Origin: Sipunculus nudus | Lineage: Eukaryota > Annelida > Sipuncula > Golfingiida > Sipunculidae | Direction: 5' to 3' | Length of the DNA stretch: 64,000 bases | Assembly (NCBI GenBank): GCA_026874595.1 | Contig: CM049308.1 | Coordinates: 81,144,124-81,208,123, forward strand | Shown here: piece by piece, positions 23,055-36,600 of the stretch | How positions within the stretch are numbered: the stretch's first letter is position 1 | Layout of the letters: each line of letters opens with the position of its first letter | Made by a program: the position numbers and the translations under genes | Notes under the pieces: generated by a model | Told to the model about the DNA's origin: nothing | The model's database searches: none | Seen by the model: the letters and a program-made list of their open reading frames with translations, nothing else

Positions 23055-23055
23055 G
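23011..23055. repeat. (GA)n tract followed by a G-run
   Basis: About 16 GA units run directly into 12 G residues. Nothing coding was seen nearby. Confidence 0.95.
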
Positions 23056-24328
23056 CAGACTGACAGTAAAACTGCAAACAGACATGAAGACAATGTACCT
23101 CACATTAGTTTCACTTGTAAATGCATGTCACTTTGGGACACAGCTATAAGCAATCAGTGAATTCATGGTTAGGATGTTAGAATTTTGTTAAAGGAGTAGA
23201 TTTGAACAAGTCAATACCCTTAAGCCAGCTGGTACGTAGAATTAGTTTGCTTGAAATCATTGAATCCTTTACAGTGTTTAAACAGAAGACTGGGTGATAC
23301 AAGGAACATATAATCTTTAAAATACCTGCTGTAAGTTCAGATGATGCTCATATATGGTTCAAATTTATCACATGATTTAAACTAATCCTCTACAGGGCCA
23401 AGACAAATGTTTGACCATCTAGCTCCTACATTGATGGGTGTAAATATCAGTTTATCATATCTAATGAAACATTCTATAGTATAATATGATGAAGCTATAA
23501 TCCTACTATGCAAATCCTCACTATTACAGCAACAGATCTGCTTTCATTATTAGCTGTGTGTACCTAGCATTATCCTGTCTCAAAACATGTAGAACACATT
23601 TAAATGCTGAAATGCATGCTGAAATGCATTTTCATTATCTCTTTTATGTTAAATAAAACAGTGAACAGTACAGAACAAAATGTACCGATTTACAAACTAT
23701 AACACATGTAACTCAACAAGAACAGAAAAAAGTATAGTTCTAAATAAAAGTACAACAAAATATCATTTTAATTAACCTAATGAATAACTTTGTCATGGGA
23801 GCTGTTCATGGAATAAATGTTATGGGTAAGGTGGGAAGGAGGAAGGGGAGTGCTATAAAGAAGACAAATATATCTTGTATTGGACATTTTACCAGCACTG
23901 CTGAAGAGCAGTATCACAGTCTGTGTAATTCTAGCTATTACTCAAGTCTAGAGTCAGAACTGGGAGAGTTTAGTGTACTGGTAGGCTAATATAAGAAGAA
24001 ATATTGATGTTGTTATTTCAGTACATATATTATTAATTCCACAGTGCTCCTTTTGTCTTTTGACACACTCCATCATAAAAGTTTTGTCATGGTAAAGAGT
24101 ATTAAATTTAAGTAAACATTGTTGGTATTAAGTGTTATTCTTCTAAATTCCCTACTTGTATCAAAACTAAGTATAAAGCTATTAAGTAATTCTGCAATGT
24201 CTAGGATCCCTTACTGATCATAAGGAATAGCAAATTTTATCAGACATTATCATTTTCTTTGCATTTCTGCAGTAGTTCTGAGAAGAGACATGGGAGTTTC
24301 AATGTATAAAGATGCAATAATAATAATA

Positions 24329-24334
24329 TTTATT
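24329..24334 (-). promoter_or_regulatory. EML: Candidate poly(A) signal of the EML gene
   Basis: Reads AATAAA on the - strand, about 140 bases after the EML stop codon, and is the first canonical hexamer in the likely 3' UTR. The AT-rich context makes this suggestive only. Confidence 0.4.
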
Positions 24335-24474
24335 ATATTCATGAAAGAACAAAACTGTAATGTACAAATCCTTGTATGCTACATAAATGCCTGTTAAACC
24401 CAGCTGTTTATCACTGCACCTGCTGTCAATGAACAGCTGTTCATCTACCAGCAGCTCCCATTTGCCAGCTGTAG

Positions 24475-24600
24475 TTACACCACCTGCCACTGTAAGACAG
24501 CTGTGTCTTTACCACCTGCTGACAGTAACCGGCTGTCGTCGCACAAGAACTGGACGTTGGTCACATGACTACTGTGGCCTGTATAGCAGTGTGGAGTTGA
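24475..24600 (-). CDS. EML: EML last coding exon with stop
   Basis: Encodes residues 734-774, STPHCYTGHSSHVTNVQFLC then DDSRLLSAGGKDTAVLQWQ-VV and TAA. GHSSHVTNV...L.S.GGKD....QW is the invariant end of EML proteins and closes the final propeller blade. The acceptor follows an unbroken T-rich tract (TTTTTTTATTTCAG). It is joined in phase 0 to the exon at 28792 across a 4.2-kb intron filled by the first 3-kb repeat copy. Confidence 0.95.
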   Translation of the reverse strand, partial: STPHCYTGHSSHVTNVQFLCDDSRLLSAGGKDTAVLQWQVV

Positions 24601-27600
24601 CTGAAATAAAAAAAAAAAAAGAAATCAAGTGGGATAAATGTCAATGTGCTTATAATTTAAATATGGTTAAGTCCTTCTAAAAAGGATTTAAAACAAGATT
24701 ATTCTTGGCACCGCAGGTGTCATAGTATCCCCAGACAATTAATCCCCCCACCACCCTTTGAGAATAGGCCCCCCATCTTCCACAGCATATACGGACACTT
24801 AGCAAGTGACCATAGTTTTTGCCACCTATCAACTTGAGAAACAATATTTTTCACCAAATATGGGGGCCAATATATTGGATCTCCATTACGAAAAGAGCAT
24901 TAATTATTTTTTTTTCAGAGAAAGATAAATACTACTCATATATTAACACAGGCTGCAGTGTACTTGGAAGTATTTTTTTCTCAATAAAACCTCATAAATT
25001 CACAGAAAAGCTATCATGTGCCAGCTTCATCTACTGGAAAAAAAGAAAAGGTTCCAGTGTTCTTATTTATCAGTTTACGAAAGATTTTCGAAAAATGCTT
25101 GTTGTTTATAGGTATGAGAGGGCACCAAGAGAATTTTCCCGAAAATGGGTGGGGTCCAGCCAGTTTCCAGTAAAACCCCAAAATTACAACCACCAATGGG
25201 ACCTTGATTAAGTAGTTGCAAAAAAGAAATATAAAGAGCAACAATATACTGTGACCGTGACCAGGTGGTCATTATTTTGAGGTGGTGCTAAACTGTGGCA
25301 TTCAGTAGTCAAGGTTTTATCAAATATTCAAGAAAAAAGCTGAATGAGATAAAAGTTCCTGAACATTCAAAAAATAACAAGGGACCCATGGGTCACGGCG
25401 CTCAGCTGATCGTGATTGGACTATAAATGTTTCTCCACTGTGATACTATATCGAGTCGATAAAGCTTATGAATATCATGGACATGTTGGGCTATTATAAA
25501 GGAATGTAATGTAATATGTGAGTAATTTATTTTTTATTTATTTTGGAGGGGTTGAAAATAGTGATATATTTGAGCAAATATGAATGCAATGACAGCAGTA
25601 ATAAGCAGTAGTAGAATGATGATAAGGCTATTTGTTGAAGGATCTAAAGTGTATGGTAGTCTGCAAGCTTTCAATTTGACAGATATGATGTTATGATAAC
25701 TATGCTGATGAAGTGATTTATGAATTTGTGACTGTATGACACAATATCTCTTTAGTCTTGACAAGGTACATTATTGTGTTGCCCACTATGTCTACATATT
25801 ACACAATATTGACATAATTTCTGGCATGTACATAGGTACCTATGGACGAATAGTTATACAAAATATTAAAGTATGAATATATCTAATTCATCTTGTTCTT
25901 GCTTACTGAGGGTGACTTTGGGATGGGGTTCGGAGAAGGGAAAAGTGAGGGCAGCACGAAGGTGGATGTAGAAATATTCTATTGTAATGTTTTTCAATTA
26001 TATAAGAATATGAAAAGCTAAGAGGAAAGGGGCCCTCCTACTTGGTTATAGTAAAGTTCTAAATATATGATTGCAAACTAATACTGTGACAAGACTGTCA
26101 TGAAGAAAAACAGTTTTGAGATACTGTGATGCATATGAAAATTTACAGATGGACAGGCAAGTGGACAGAATGGACTAATACCTTTATTTCACTTTCAAGG
26201 GAATAATGCATTTAAGTTTATATATAAGCCTATTTTTTTAGCATATCCACTTTTTCCATTAAGAAGTTTTTATCTGAATCATTTTTTTTTATTTACAGGT
26301 TTTATAAATTTTTAATTAAAAAAAACTGAAAATATAAGTTAAAATATTAGAATTGTTGCAAAAGTTGCAATCATTATATATACAGAGTAAAAAAACTGAA
26401 ACTATATATTAAAGTATTAGAATTGTTGCAAAAGTTGCAATCATTATATATCCAGAGTGTAGCTCATATTGGGTCATATTATGCATACACATATATTTTA
26501 TTATTTTTAAATCATAAATGTTTAAACTGAATTTAAAAGAAAATAATGCCACAACATGGCATCTACAAGAATATTCCTTGAATCACTATTAAAAAGTTTT
26601 GCACACTGGAGTTTTCAGTACATGCTTAATTTTATTCACCAAAATAAAATAAAAGATTAAGTAAATTTGATAAAATAAAACATCTTTTCAAATAAAGTAT
26701 ACACACTGTTGGTTGAATGAGGGACAAACAATATCATTGTGCTAATTACTATCCCAGTTGTAATTTATTACTGGAATTAATAGTTAATTTCACACCTGGT
26801 GAAGTTTTTACTCTTCTGAAGTAAGGAATTACTTATCTGATGAACATCCACACTTTCATAGCAATACACCACTTTGTGGACACAATTAAATGTACACTTC
26901 AATCATTGTAACCCTGGTGGTACAATACAAAATCTAAAATGTAGCATAGCCTAAAATAAGAATGAATCAAATACAGAAAATAATAACATTCATCTAGTTT
27001 ATGCACCATCTGCAGGGCAGAGGGGAAGCCTGCTGGTAGTGGCCAAGCTGAGCCGAGGCAAGCTGCCTGGGGTGGGTTACATAATGCAAGTGAAGGCTGT
27101 ACTACTAGGTGGGCTAGATGTAAACAACACTTGACATGGTGTATGAAAACGTGAATAAAAGCTATTCTTTCCAATCAATTTCTTTGAAATTTCAGATTTT
27201 AAAAGATTAAATCCTTATGTATATATGCTGTGAAAATTAAACTAAGTGCTTACAGGGAAAAAAAGTGCCATTGCCAAAGTTGGACAAAATTTAAGGTATT
27301 GATTTTTTATTTATGCTAATAACTTGAAAAATTTGCAAAATTCAGATCTAATTTTGGGTAAACAATTGAATCTTGATTAAATAAAGTTATATTCCTGAAA
27401 AAAAGTCTCTAGGTTCAGCAATTCTCATGTTAGGTGAGTATATATATTTCCTGATTTTTTAAAAATTGCATTATATTTTTGCCCATAACTTCAAAATAAT
27501 ACCCAATACTGACCTAATTTTTTGTATGTTCATAGAAAAAGTATGAAAGAATGTGAATACTAAATATGATCAAAAACAGATCAGTGGTTTTGATATTAGG

Positions 27601-30600
27601 CAGCCTTGAAGTGTAACAATGGCTTTTTTATGGAAAACAGAGTTTTTTTCCTTAATATCTCAATGGAACGAAGTCCTAATGACCCAATTTTCGGTATGGT
27701 AGGAGATTTTGGGGACATCTAACATTATGCCAACAGCCTGGGGAGCATAGGGATGTGCACTGAATGACCTACAGTCATCAAAGTGGACTGCTTGACAAAT
27801 TAAGGGAATACAACAAGAGCCTCCAAAAAAATTCAATAACTAGCCTAATTTTACAGCTTTTATTTTCAAATTTCAGATTTCAACAGATTAAATCCTTATG
27901 TGTACATGCTGTGAAAATTAAATCCACAGTACTAACAGGAAAAAAAAAAAAACGTGCCTTGGCCAAAGTTGGGCAAAATTTAAGGTACCAATTTTATATT
28001 TTTGCCAATATTTAAAAAAATTTAACAGATTTTGATCTAATTTTTGGTATACAATTAAATTTTGATCAATTAGAGTTGTATTACCAAAAAAAAGTCCCTA
28101 CCTTCAACACTTTTGGTCTTAAGTGACGAAATATCTTTCCTGATTTTTTTACAAAGTCCATTATGTTTGGGCCCATAACTTTTTTAAATTAAATAATACT
28201 GACTTAATTTCTGGCATGTACATAGGAACTATATAGAGGAATATTTATGGTAAATATGAAGAAAACCAGATGAGTGGTTTTGATATTAGGCAGTCCTGAA
28301 GTGTAAAAATAAGATTTCTAATAAAAAATTGAGGTTTTTCCTTAATATCTCGAAGGAACGAAGTCCTTTTGACCCAAAGTTTGGCATGGTAGGAGATTTT
28401 GGGGACATCTAACTGTATGCCGAATTTCAGATTCGTAGGTCAAATGGTGTCAAAACGTGCCAGTTTTACGGACGGACGGAGAGACAGACGGACAGACTAC
28501 GGACAATGGACCGTGACTATAGCTCAGATGACTTATAGTCAGCTGAGCTAAAAATTGCTACATTTCCTAAAATCAGGAAATTTCCAGAAATTTCTCATGC
28601 CTGTTACTTGACACTGATATGCCCTTATATTTTGATCATATGTTAAATTTCCTGTTCGTGGTAGCCAGCATTTAAGACATTATGTTACAACATTTATACA
28701 TCCTCAATCACCTGAAATTAAAGTGTACCATCAAGGTATTTCTTTGGACCTGATGACAGTGATGAGGAGCTACACTTGATTTCATACATACCTTGAGGTA
28801 ACAGGTGGGGTACTTGAACAAGTTGACCTTGCCAAAGTCATCAGCACTGGCCAGAATCTGTTCACTGTGAGACCGCTGACACGCATTAATATCTGTACCA
28901 TCAGCCCCTTCAGGCCAGATACCTGCAGTGATAAAGAATTATTCCTGTACATTATCTGACCAGAGTCAATTTAAGTAATGTGTAATATCATATTTAGTAT
29001 CATTATTTTGTAGATTAAATATAATTTTTGCAGAAACTATTGACGTTTAAGTTAGTTGATTACCATGCCATGCACCTCATGGAAAAAGTTATGATCAGGT
29101 TCACATAGTAATAATACATTATTACTTAATAATTTGATAAAATATTGTACTTATAATATCATAATGAATGCATTTCACACAATGTTCTCAATTTGATCAG
29201 ATGCATCTAACTTTGTAAAAGAACAAAACTTTTAAAGCTTATCATAATAATTCATTGCAACAGAAATTAGTTGGTAAAAAAAAATACACTTGTATGTCAT
29301 CATTCTGAATGTGTGTCCAACAAATGCACAATTTACTATGAATTAATCAATATGGGTGTTTATGAATCTTATTGAATATATATATATATATATTAGTGGA
29401 CAGGGATACTTGTAAACACCATATCTGTGTTACATCCCATATACCGTAAAAACTTGCATATAAGTCGAGTATAAATTTCAGGGTAAATATCAGGTAAAAA
29501 TTTTTTAAAGCCATTCTAGAGGTCAAAACAGGTCTGAAGCAGCATACATGACCATCCAGAGTAGTGTGACAGGCCACTGGGGAAAGGTGAATTGTATGAC
29601 TGGCCACTCGTTTTTGACATTCATTCCACTCCGATTTTTTTTTAAACTGTAAAAATGTCATTTTTTTTGTTGTGCAATCTATTTAAAAGTTATTGGGCAT
29701 CATAAAGACTCTAAGGTTAATAAATATAACAGGTCGCTATTTAAGGATTTTGCAGAAATGAAGATTGTCTGACACCCAGAATTGGCAGGTTCGCAATAAT
29801 AGAACAGCCAAGGATTTCTCACACTTTCCGTCATTGCTCATTTATTTTAAACTTCTAATGATTATTTGTGTCAGATATCAATAAAAACATGACTATTTAA
29901 GCGTGTTACTAAAACAGGATTGTGGCGGACTTCTCTACATTTTATATAATCTAAATTGAAAATAACGCGCGAAGCTGAGACCCAGCGAGTAGCCTGAAAA
30001 GGTCACGTGACAGTGTAAGCTGTCCTCAGCTTGGTCATATCCGTGGATAGAGGGCAGGAATTTTATTATCAGAGTGGACATAGAATTTATTATACATTCT
30101 GAGAAAACACAAGGCCGTAAATGACAGTTTTATTCAAGTTTTAATTAACTCTGGTCTTCCTTGACTCCCAAGACGGACGCACTAATGAACAATTACATGC
30201 GATATAATTGCATAAATGCAGCGTAGGTATCCAGCAAAGCGAACCGCAGAGTGAGAGCACGGAAGCCAGGGCAACACATGGACAACAAGTCAGTTGTTCT
30301 TTGATCAAACTCCGTTTTCCGATCTTTTTGATGAAAGTTTTCGTGAATGAATCATATTTTTCACATTCTGTGGAGTACTAATTTTGACTAAGTCTTGCAG
30401 GTTTTGTGTTTGTTTGTTCATAGCGATATCTATGTCAGGTTGAACTTCGGTCTGTTTTTTCCCCGAGCTTTGCTCAGGGCCGCAGTCATTCACTACGATT
30501 TGGGGTGATTTTTAAGTAGGAACTTCCGAACGGAGTGATAATCCCCTCCCCCCACATGTAAGTACACAGGTGAACAGCGTGACCTAGTTTTGGGCTTCTT

Positions 30601-33600
30601 CTTGTGACGGGCAGCCATCCTCGTACCGAGTGAGCGCTAATCGGTGCTGTAATCAGCCATTTGTCGCCTGTCTGTAGTTCAGATACCACGGCCGACAGGC
30701 TTTTACCGTTTACATGTTTGCAAACTTACGCAAGCACAAAATGTTTTTGTGGGGAAATACAGTAACATAATTGGATGTCAAATACACAGGGACCGATGCC
30801 CTGGATAAAATCCCAACTGATTACGCAATACCTGTGCCTCTTGCACTCGTACTTAATCGCCCGTGAATGAAGCTCAATATAGCTAGACGCGGGTCATTTC
30901 CTGGTTGTCATCAACCATGTAAATTGCAAACGTTTGAATATACTGCATTACCCAAATGAACAGCGTAAATGGTCAAAATATGAAAAAAAAATTTTCGGAA
31001 ACCTTATGAGACTGTATGTTAGGACCAAAAGGGGGACTTGTGTACCTGACTTTCACCGGAAACGGATATCTAGTTGTCGATCAGTTAAGACATTCAGGCC
31101 AGCAGTTTGACTAAGTTTGTGCAAAATTTTGCCTCTCAGGCTTAGACCCGCCCATAAGTCGACTCCCCATTCTTGGATTAATTTTTTGCGTTTTTTTTAC
31201 GGTAAACAGGGATGGGGCTAAGTCAGATAACAGGCAGGAAAATCTACATTTTGCTTTGTCCACATCCAATGTGAATAGGAAATCAGTCTTTTGTTTTACA
31301 AACAAAACTAAAATAATAACTGACCACAGACATTGAAGCCCAGTGTACAAGTGTGTGAGGCCCACTTGATATCTCTGCTGGTTGCTATGGATGTCAGCTG
31401 TTTGCAGGAGCTGGCAGTCCCTGTAAAACAAGAAGAATGTGGAAAAAGGTAACTAAATTATAAGAATCATATGTTATTATTAAGCCTTCTAGAACAAAGT
31501 TTTATATAATACATAGGGCCAGGAATAATCCAGAAGTCATAACCAGTCGTTAAGACCTTGGGGTAGAGCTCTGGAGTAGAAATCTACAGAGATTTCAAGG
31601 GTTCAACTAAGGTATTTTCTAAAAATAATAATAAAAATAATAACAATAAAAATAATTATATATGGATAATATTATAATAACACAAGTTCCTTCATCATCA
31701 CTGAATAGATTATGTTACCAATAATTCCTGAAAATTACCTTAAAAAATGAAATTGTAATGCATTATATCTGTCCATCAGGGTAGAGGCAGTATTTTTAAA
31801 TGTTACTATATTTGTTTACCTATTGTCTTTTTCAACATGTTAATGGTACAAAGTTTCCGACAGGAAGTGTTTCACAATGACAACACTTTGAAGGAAATCA
31901 AAAATATTTGAATAAGCAAAAAGTATGCACATCAAGTAAACGATTAAAATTAGTATTATTTTGCAGGGTCCCAGCTAGCGAACCAGTTTTCATTCATTCA
32001 ATGAACATTTCTTTAAGTTTAACTTTAATTTCAATTTTACAGTCAACAGGAAGCAGGCACTTACAGAACAGGATCTCATAGTCTCCAGAGTTACTCTGTA
32101 GGTACTGACTGTCTGTAGACCAGTCTAAGTGGGTCACATAACTTGAATGGCCCTGAAAGAAAATTACAGTAATACCATTAGGCATTTGATGATTTCTGTA
32201 TATATCATATATATTATCAAATTTCTTAAGGTTGCAAGAGACTTGTGTTTAAAATATCTTGGTGAGGTGAAACAAGGTTCTGTTAATTCACAGGTTGTGT
32301 AAAATTAGACAGTATGATCAATTTAAATACTGGTGAATTTTTGTGAAACTGACCATACCATGTCATTATATGACTGGCTACTGTTGTGAAAAAATTCAAA
32401 TCAACAAGGATGCACTTAAGCTACATGAACTGTTCATGTTTTTAAAGTTATATCTAAATTTCAATACAGCCACCACTTGCTTGTTAGGTAAAAAAGACTC
32501 CACACAGCCAATTGTTTTTGGGGCAGTGGTGCTCAATAAAGCACAAAATGAGCATAGTTTCACTTCTGATATGCATACTGATAGAAAGACCTTGCTGAAT
32601 GGATGACTGACAAGCATGATCATTACAACAGATGATTTAATAAGTGAGAATTTAAGAAGTATATACTTACCGAACACCTCCCAACTCTGCTGTACTTGCT
32701 GCCCTCTGCTGCCACCTGGTGTATATAAATGTAGTTATCCCTGGACCCCACAGCTAGGTATTGACCATCTGATAAAGAGATGCAATTATAACACTTATAT
32801 AAAACTCACAGACAGTGGCATGCTCTTATTTGGTGATTAAATAATACTTTTTTTTACAAGTTTTTTATTATAATAATTTATCATAAAATATTAAAATTAA
32901 ATCATCACCACATGTAACTTTAGAAGGAACAAGATAACAGGTTTAAAATGATATGTACTTCACAGGGTCTGATATTGAGTTAATATGAATTTTGGAATGA
33001 TTTTAAGTAGAGGGATTTGACCATGGATGGTATTCTGAACTTACTGTATTATGAAAGAATGTACAAAACTGATCTCTAAGAGCCTTTCTCACACTAGTTC
33101 CAAGTATACATGAATCTTACCTGGGGAGTAGGCGATGCATTCTATTTGCTCATTGCCATCTTTGTGCGTGTGAATGATTTCTCTGGAGTTAATGTCCAGT
33201 ACAAGCCACCTGGCTCCCTGCATGCCCACTGCCACTAAGTTGCCATCAGGGTGAAAACTGGCACAATGTCCACCATCCTTGGTTTAAATATATATACAGC
33301 TTACAATGGGTACTTAGAAAACATTATTTGCAGTAATATCCGGTTTGTTTATCAGCACCATCTGGTGCTAAAGTCTGAAACCAATTTGTTAAAACATATC
33401 TTGTTAACATATTACTGCTGCTTGAATCCGATTTGTTTTTCTCAGTAGAAAAAACCTTATTAACTACCAAAGTAAATGAGCTATGAGCTAAAATAACAGA
33501 TAATGATCACCACATTTTTATAATTATCAATTCATAAACTAATATGTTCCACTGTCACATAAAAAAATCCAAGCAGACACATTCAAAGAAAACCAAAGAT

Positions 33601-36600
33601 TACTGACCGAAATAAATATTACACATATTCTAAATCAATTAAACACTTCTGAAAGTATGTTATTTAATTAAACATCAAGGACTTTTCAGGGAATCAGTAT
33701 TTGCAGTACTGCAATGGAGTAAGAGACTACAACCAGAGTATTTGTCTCTTTTGTAGAACAGCTGCAAGTAGATGCTGGCACTTATAAGTCATAATAATAA
33801 TTTTCGTGTGTCTAAAGGGATTCAACTGAATCAATTGCTTCATTTCTATGTTTACTGATATCTTAAACGACAGCTGAATACAAATATTATAAATTGAAAA
33901 TTTACTGATTTCCAAGGATATATCTGTGATTTACCCAGAGACAACCTTGTCCTGGTTGACAAACTGGCATGTCGTTATTTTGTGGAGGAAAGACCATATT
34001 CTCAGAGTATTACTGACTAAAAATACACACCCTCATCCTGATTAAGCTAGTGCAAGTATGATAACAATATGCTTGGTTCTCTACTGCTCATGTAACATTC
34101 TGGTTGACAACAAATATAATAGTCAATTGTCAAAAAACAGCTGCAAAATCAGTTGGTATATTTTGTGTGAACTCACTGGCAGTTCTTTTGACCAGATCAG
34201 GGAGTGTGTCAGCGTGTCCCACATACAGAGCTGACGATCATAAGCGCACGTCAAGAACTGGTGATGACTCGGGTGTACCGCCAGTCCCCACAACTCTCCA
34301 ACATGGCCCTGTGAAAAAAATATTTCCAACACTGTATATAAGTGGTTTTTAATGCTTATCCAGCAACAACCAAACATATGTAAGGCAACTCTTTGCGTAT
34401 TTTTCAATTATGAACACCTGTCCCAAAAATGGTTTACTTTGTTAAATATATTATGTAATATAAAACTAACAGAACTAATTTAAATATTGGTCACAGTGAC
34501 CTAATTTCAGGTTTCCAAGGAGATTTTTTATCGACCTCTTGGATGTTCACTTAGCAGTTTCAATGGTCAGCGGTTACAATATGGCCTTGCTAGCAGACCA
34601 ACAGACAGCTGGACAGATGAGGAACAAAGCACCATTCCTATACCTCAGTTGACTTTCAGTCAGCTGGGCTAAAAATTAAATACTAACACAAAGTCTGACC
34701 TTCCATCTATCCAATAAACAGCATTATTATACCTCTGCATATTATCATTTATCAACAGATAATCTCACATAATGTTAAACAAACCCAACTTAAATCTAAT
34801 ATATTTCTTGACAGTGATAGAGATTTTGCCATACCTCAGGGATCTCTGAACCTAGGACTATCAACTAGGAGTTACTTCACTGAACTTACCTGTGCAATGG
34901 GCCTGAATTCGAAGTCCAGAGTTCCTGTGAGAATGAAGTTCTTTGTTGTACCAACCAAGATCATGTTCCCATTTCCCTGACTTAACATTCTTACAGGCCC
35001 ATAGTTCTCCGGCAGCTGTAAAGATCATAAATTATGATAATCAGTCATCATGCTCATTATTATCCTTTCATTACTTGCAGCTCTGAACTCTTCAGTTTTC
35101 CCTATTTTGATAATTTTTACCAGAAAACACCTAATTCTGTCCAACAAACTATGCTTAGTGAAATGAACATTTAATTCTCATCAGGTTCATAAGCTGTCTT
35201 AGAACAGTCTGAAATTGTAATCCAGAAGTTGACCTCTAAGATAAAAATATAAAACAGATTCAACATCATGGTTTAACAATGACCTCAAATTCATGTCCTG
35301 TTGGTTTATATTCTGCACTCCACTGTATAATTTTCCGGTCCTTTCCGCCTCCGGTCAGGAACGTGCCATCCTTCATCACACAGATAGAGAAGATGCTGCC
35401 GTCATGGGCTGATGTCACTGCCTCACTGATGCGGTTGTTACCTGTGATAAAACAAATATAATAAAAAATAATTTCCACAAATCCATCAGTTACTAGATAC
35501 AGTTACTAAAATGGTTTTTAATTTCCCTAAACCATGGTTCAGCTTACACTGTGTTTGGCACAATTATGTGTGGTGTTGAGTTCTTTACCTTTGAAAAATT
35601 TGGCAATCAGTAAAACCCTAAATTTCTGCAGTTTTTATCTGTGATTAAATATACAAAATCATCAAATTTCCATGAATCCATCCCATATGGTTACTAGGAA
35701 GTTTTTTTGTTTTTCTTTAAATTATGGTTTATTCTGTGATGGCCACAATTTAGTGTAGAGTTCTCTACCTTTGAAAATTTTGACAATCATTAAAACTCTG
35801 AATTTCTGTACAATTTCTTAAGAAAAAATTGGACTTTCAAAAATACTGTTCCAGATGAATGAGACAGAGGGATAAATAATACCATTGTCATCTTACAAGT
35901 CTCAGAATATACTATCAACAGATAAAGAGAAAATAATCCGTGAATGAAACAAGAAAATTTTCAGATATGTTTCTGTTCACAAGTGCAACATACACAGCTG
36001 CATTACTTTGTGACTTTTTTTAAAATGAGCAACATGCAATGACCTATTTCATTTGTGAGGGCATGGCACCAAAAGTTAAGATTTTTTAATTCTTTGTGAA
36101 AATATTTTACTCTAAACAGGACCAGTGATCCAAACACTAATGTAAGTGGAAGTACACATGCTGATCAGAAACTTGTGTAGAAATCCCAGGTTTATCATGT
36201 GCCTTAATGCTCTAATATGATTAATATTAACATTTTTAATTTGATTATGATAGAATAATCCCATTTCTGGAATTGACCTGATTGTATTTTACTTCTTCTG
36301 TGGCCGCCACAACTATAAATCTTTTTCCCCTGCTTTTATAAAAGTCTGTGGTGCTAAGTGCTGTGAAAAATTAAACAGTTGTGAACAATATTTTTTACTT
36401 CTTCATTAAAACTGCAATTTATTTTAGTTTTAGGAAATATCACACTAAATGTTGCATTCATTTGATATACAAAAGTACAGTTTAAGTAAATTTACTGTTT
36501 TCATTACCTGACCAATTTAATTTTGTTGCTGTTACTCTGCTAATTAAATAAGTCTAAAAGTTCAGCTAGCATACCCATCTACACAATTATCCAGCTAGCA

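Larger units (their letters stand above)
20151..24328. other. AT-rich region downstream of the EML gene
   Basis: No conserved gene was recognised. It holds an orphan exon-like segment (21553-21624), microsatellites, and loosely repeated TAGTATCTTGGACA motifs at about 22125, 22266, 22330 and 22378. Part may belong to an extended EML 3' UTR if the near poly(A) signal is not used. Confidence 0.5.
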
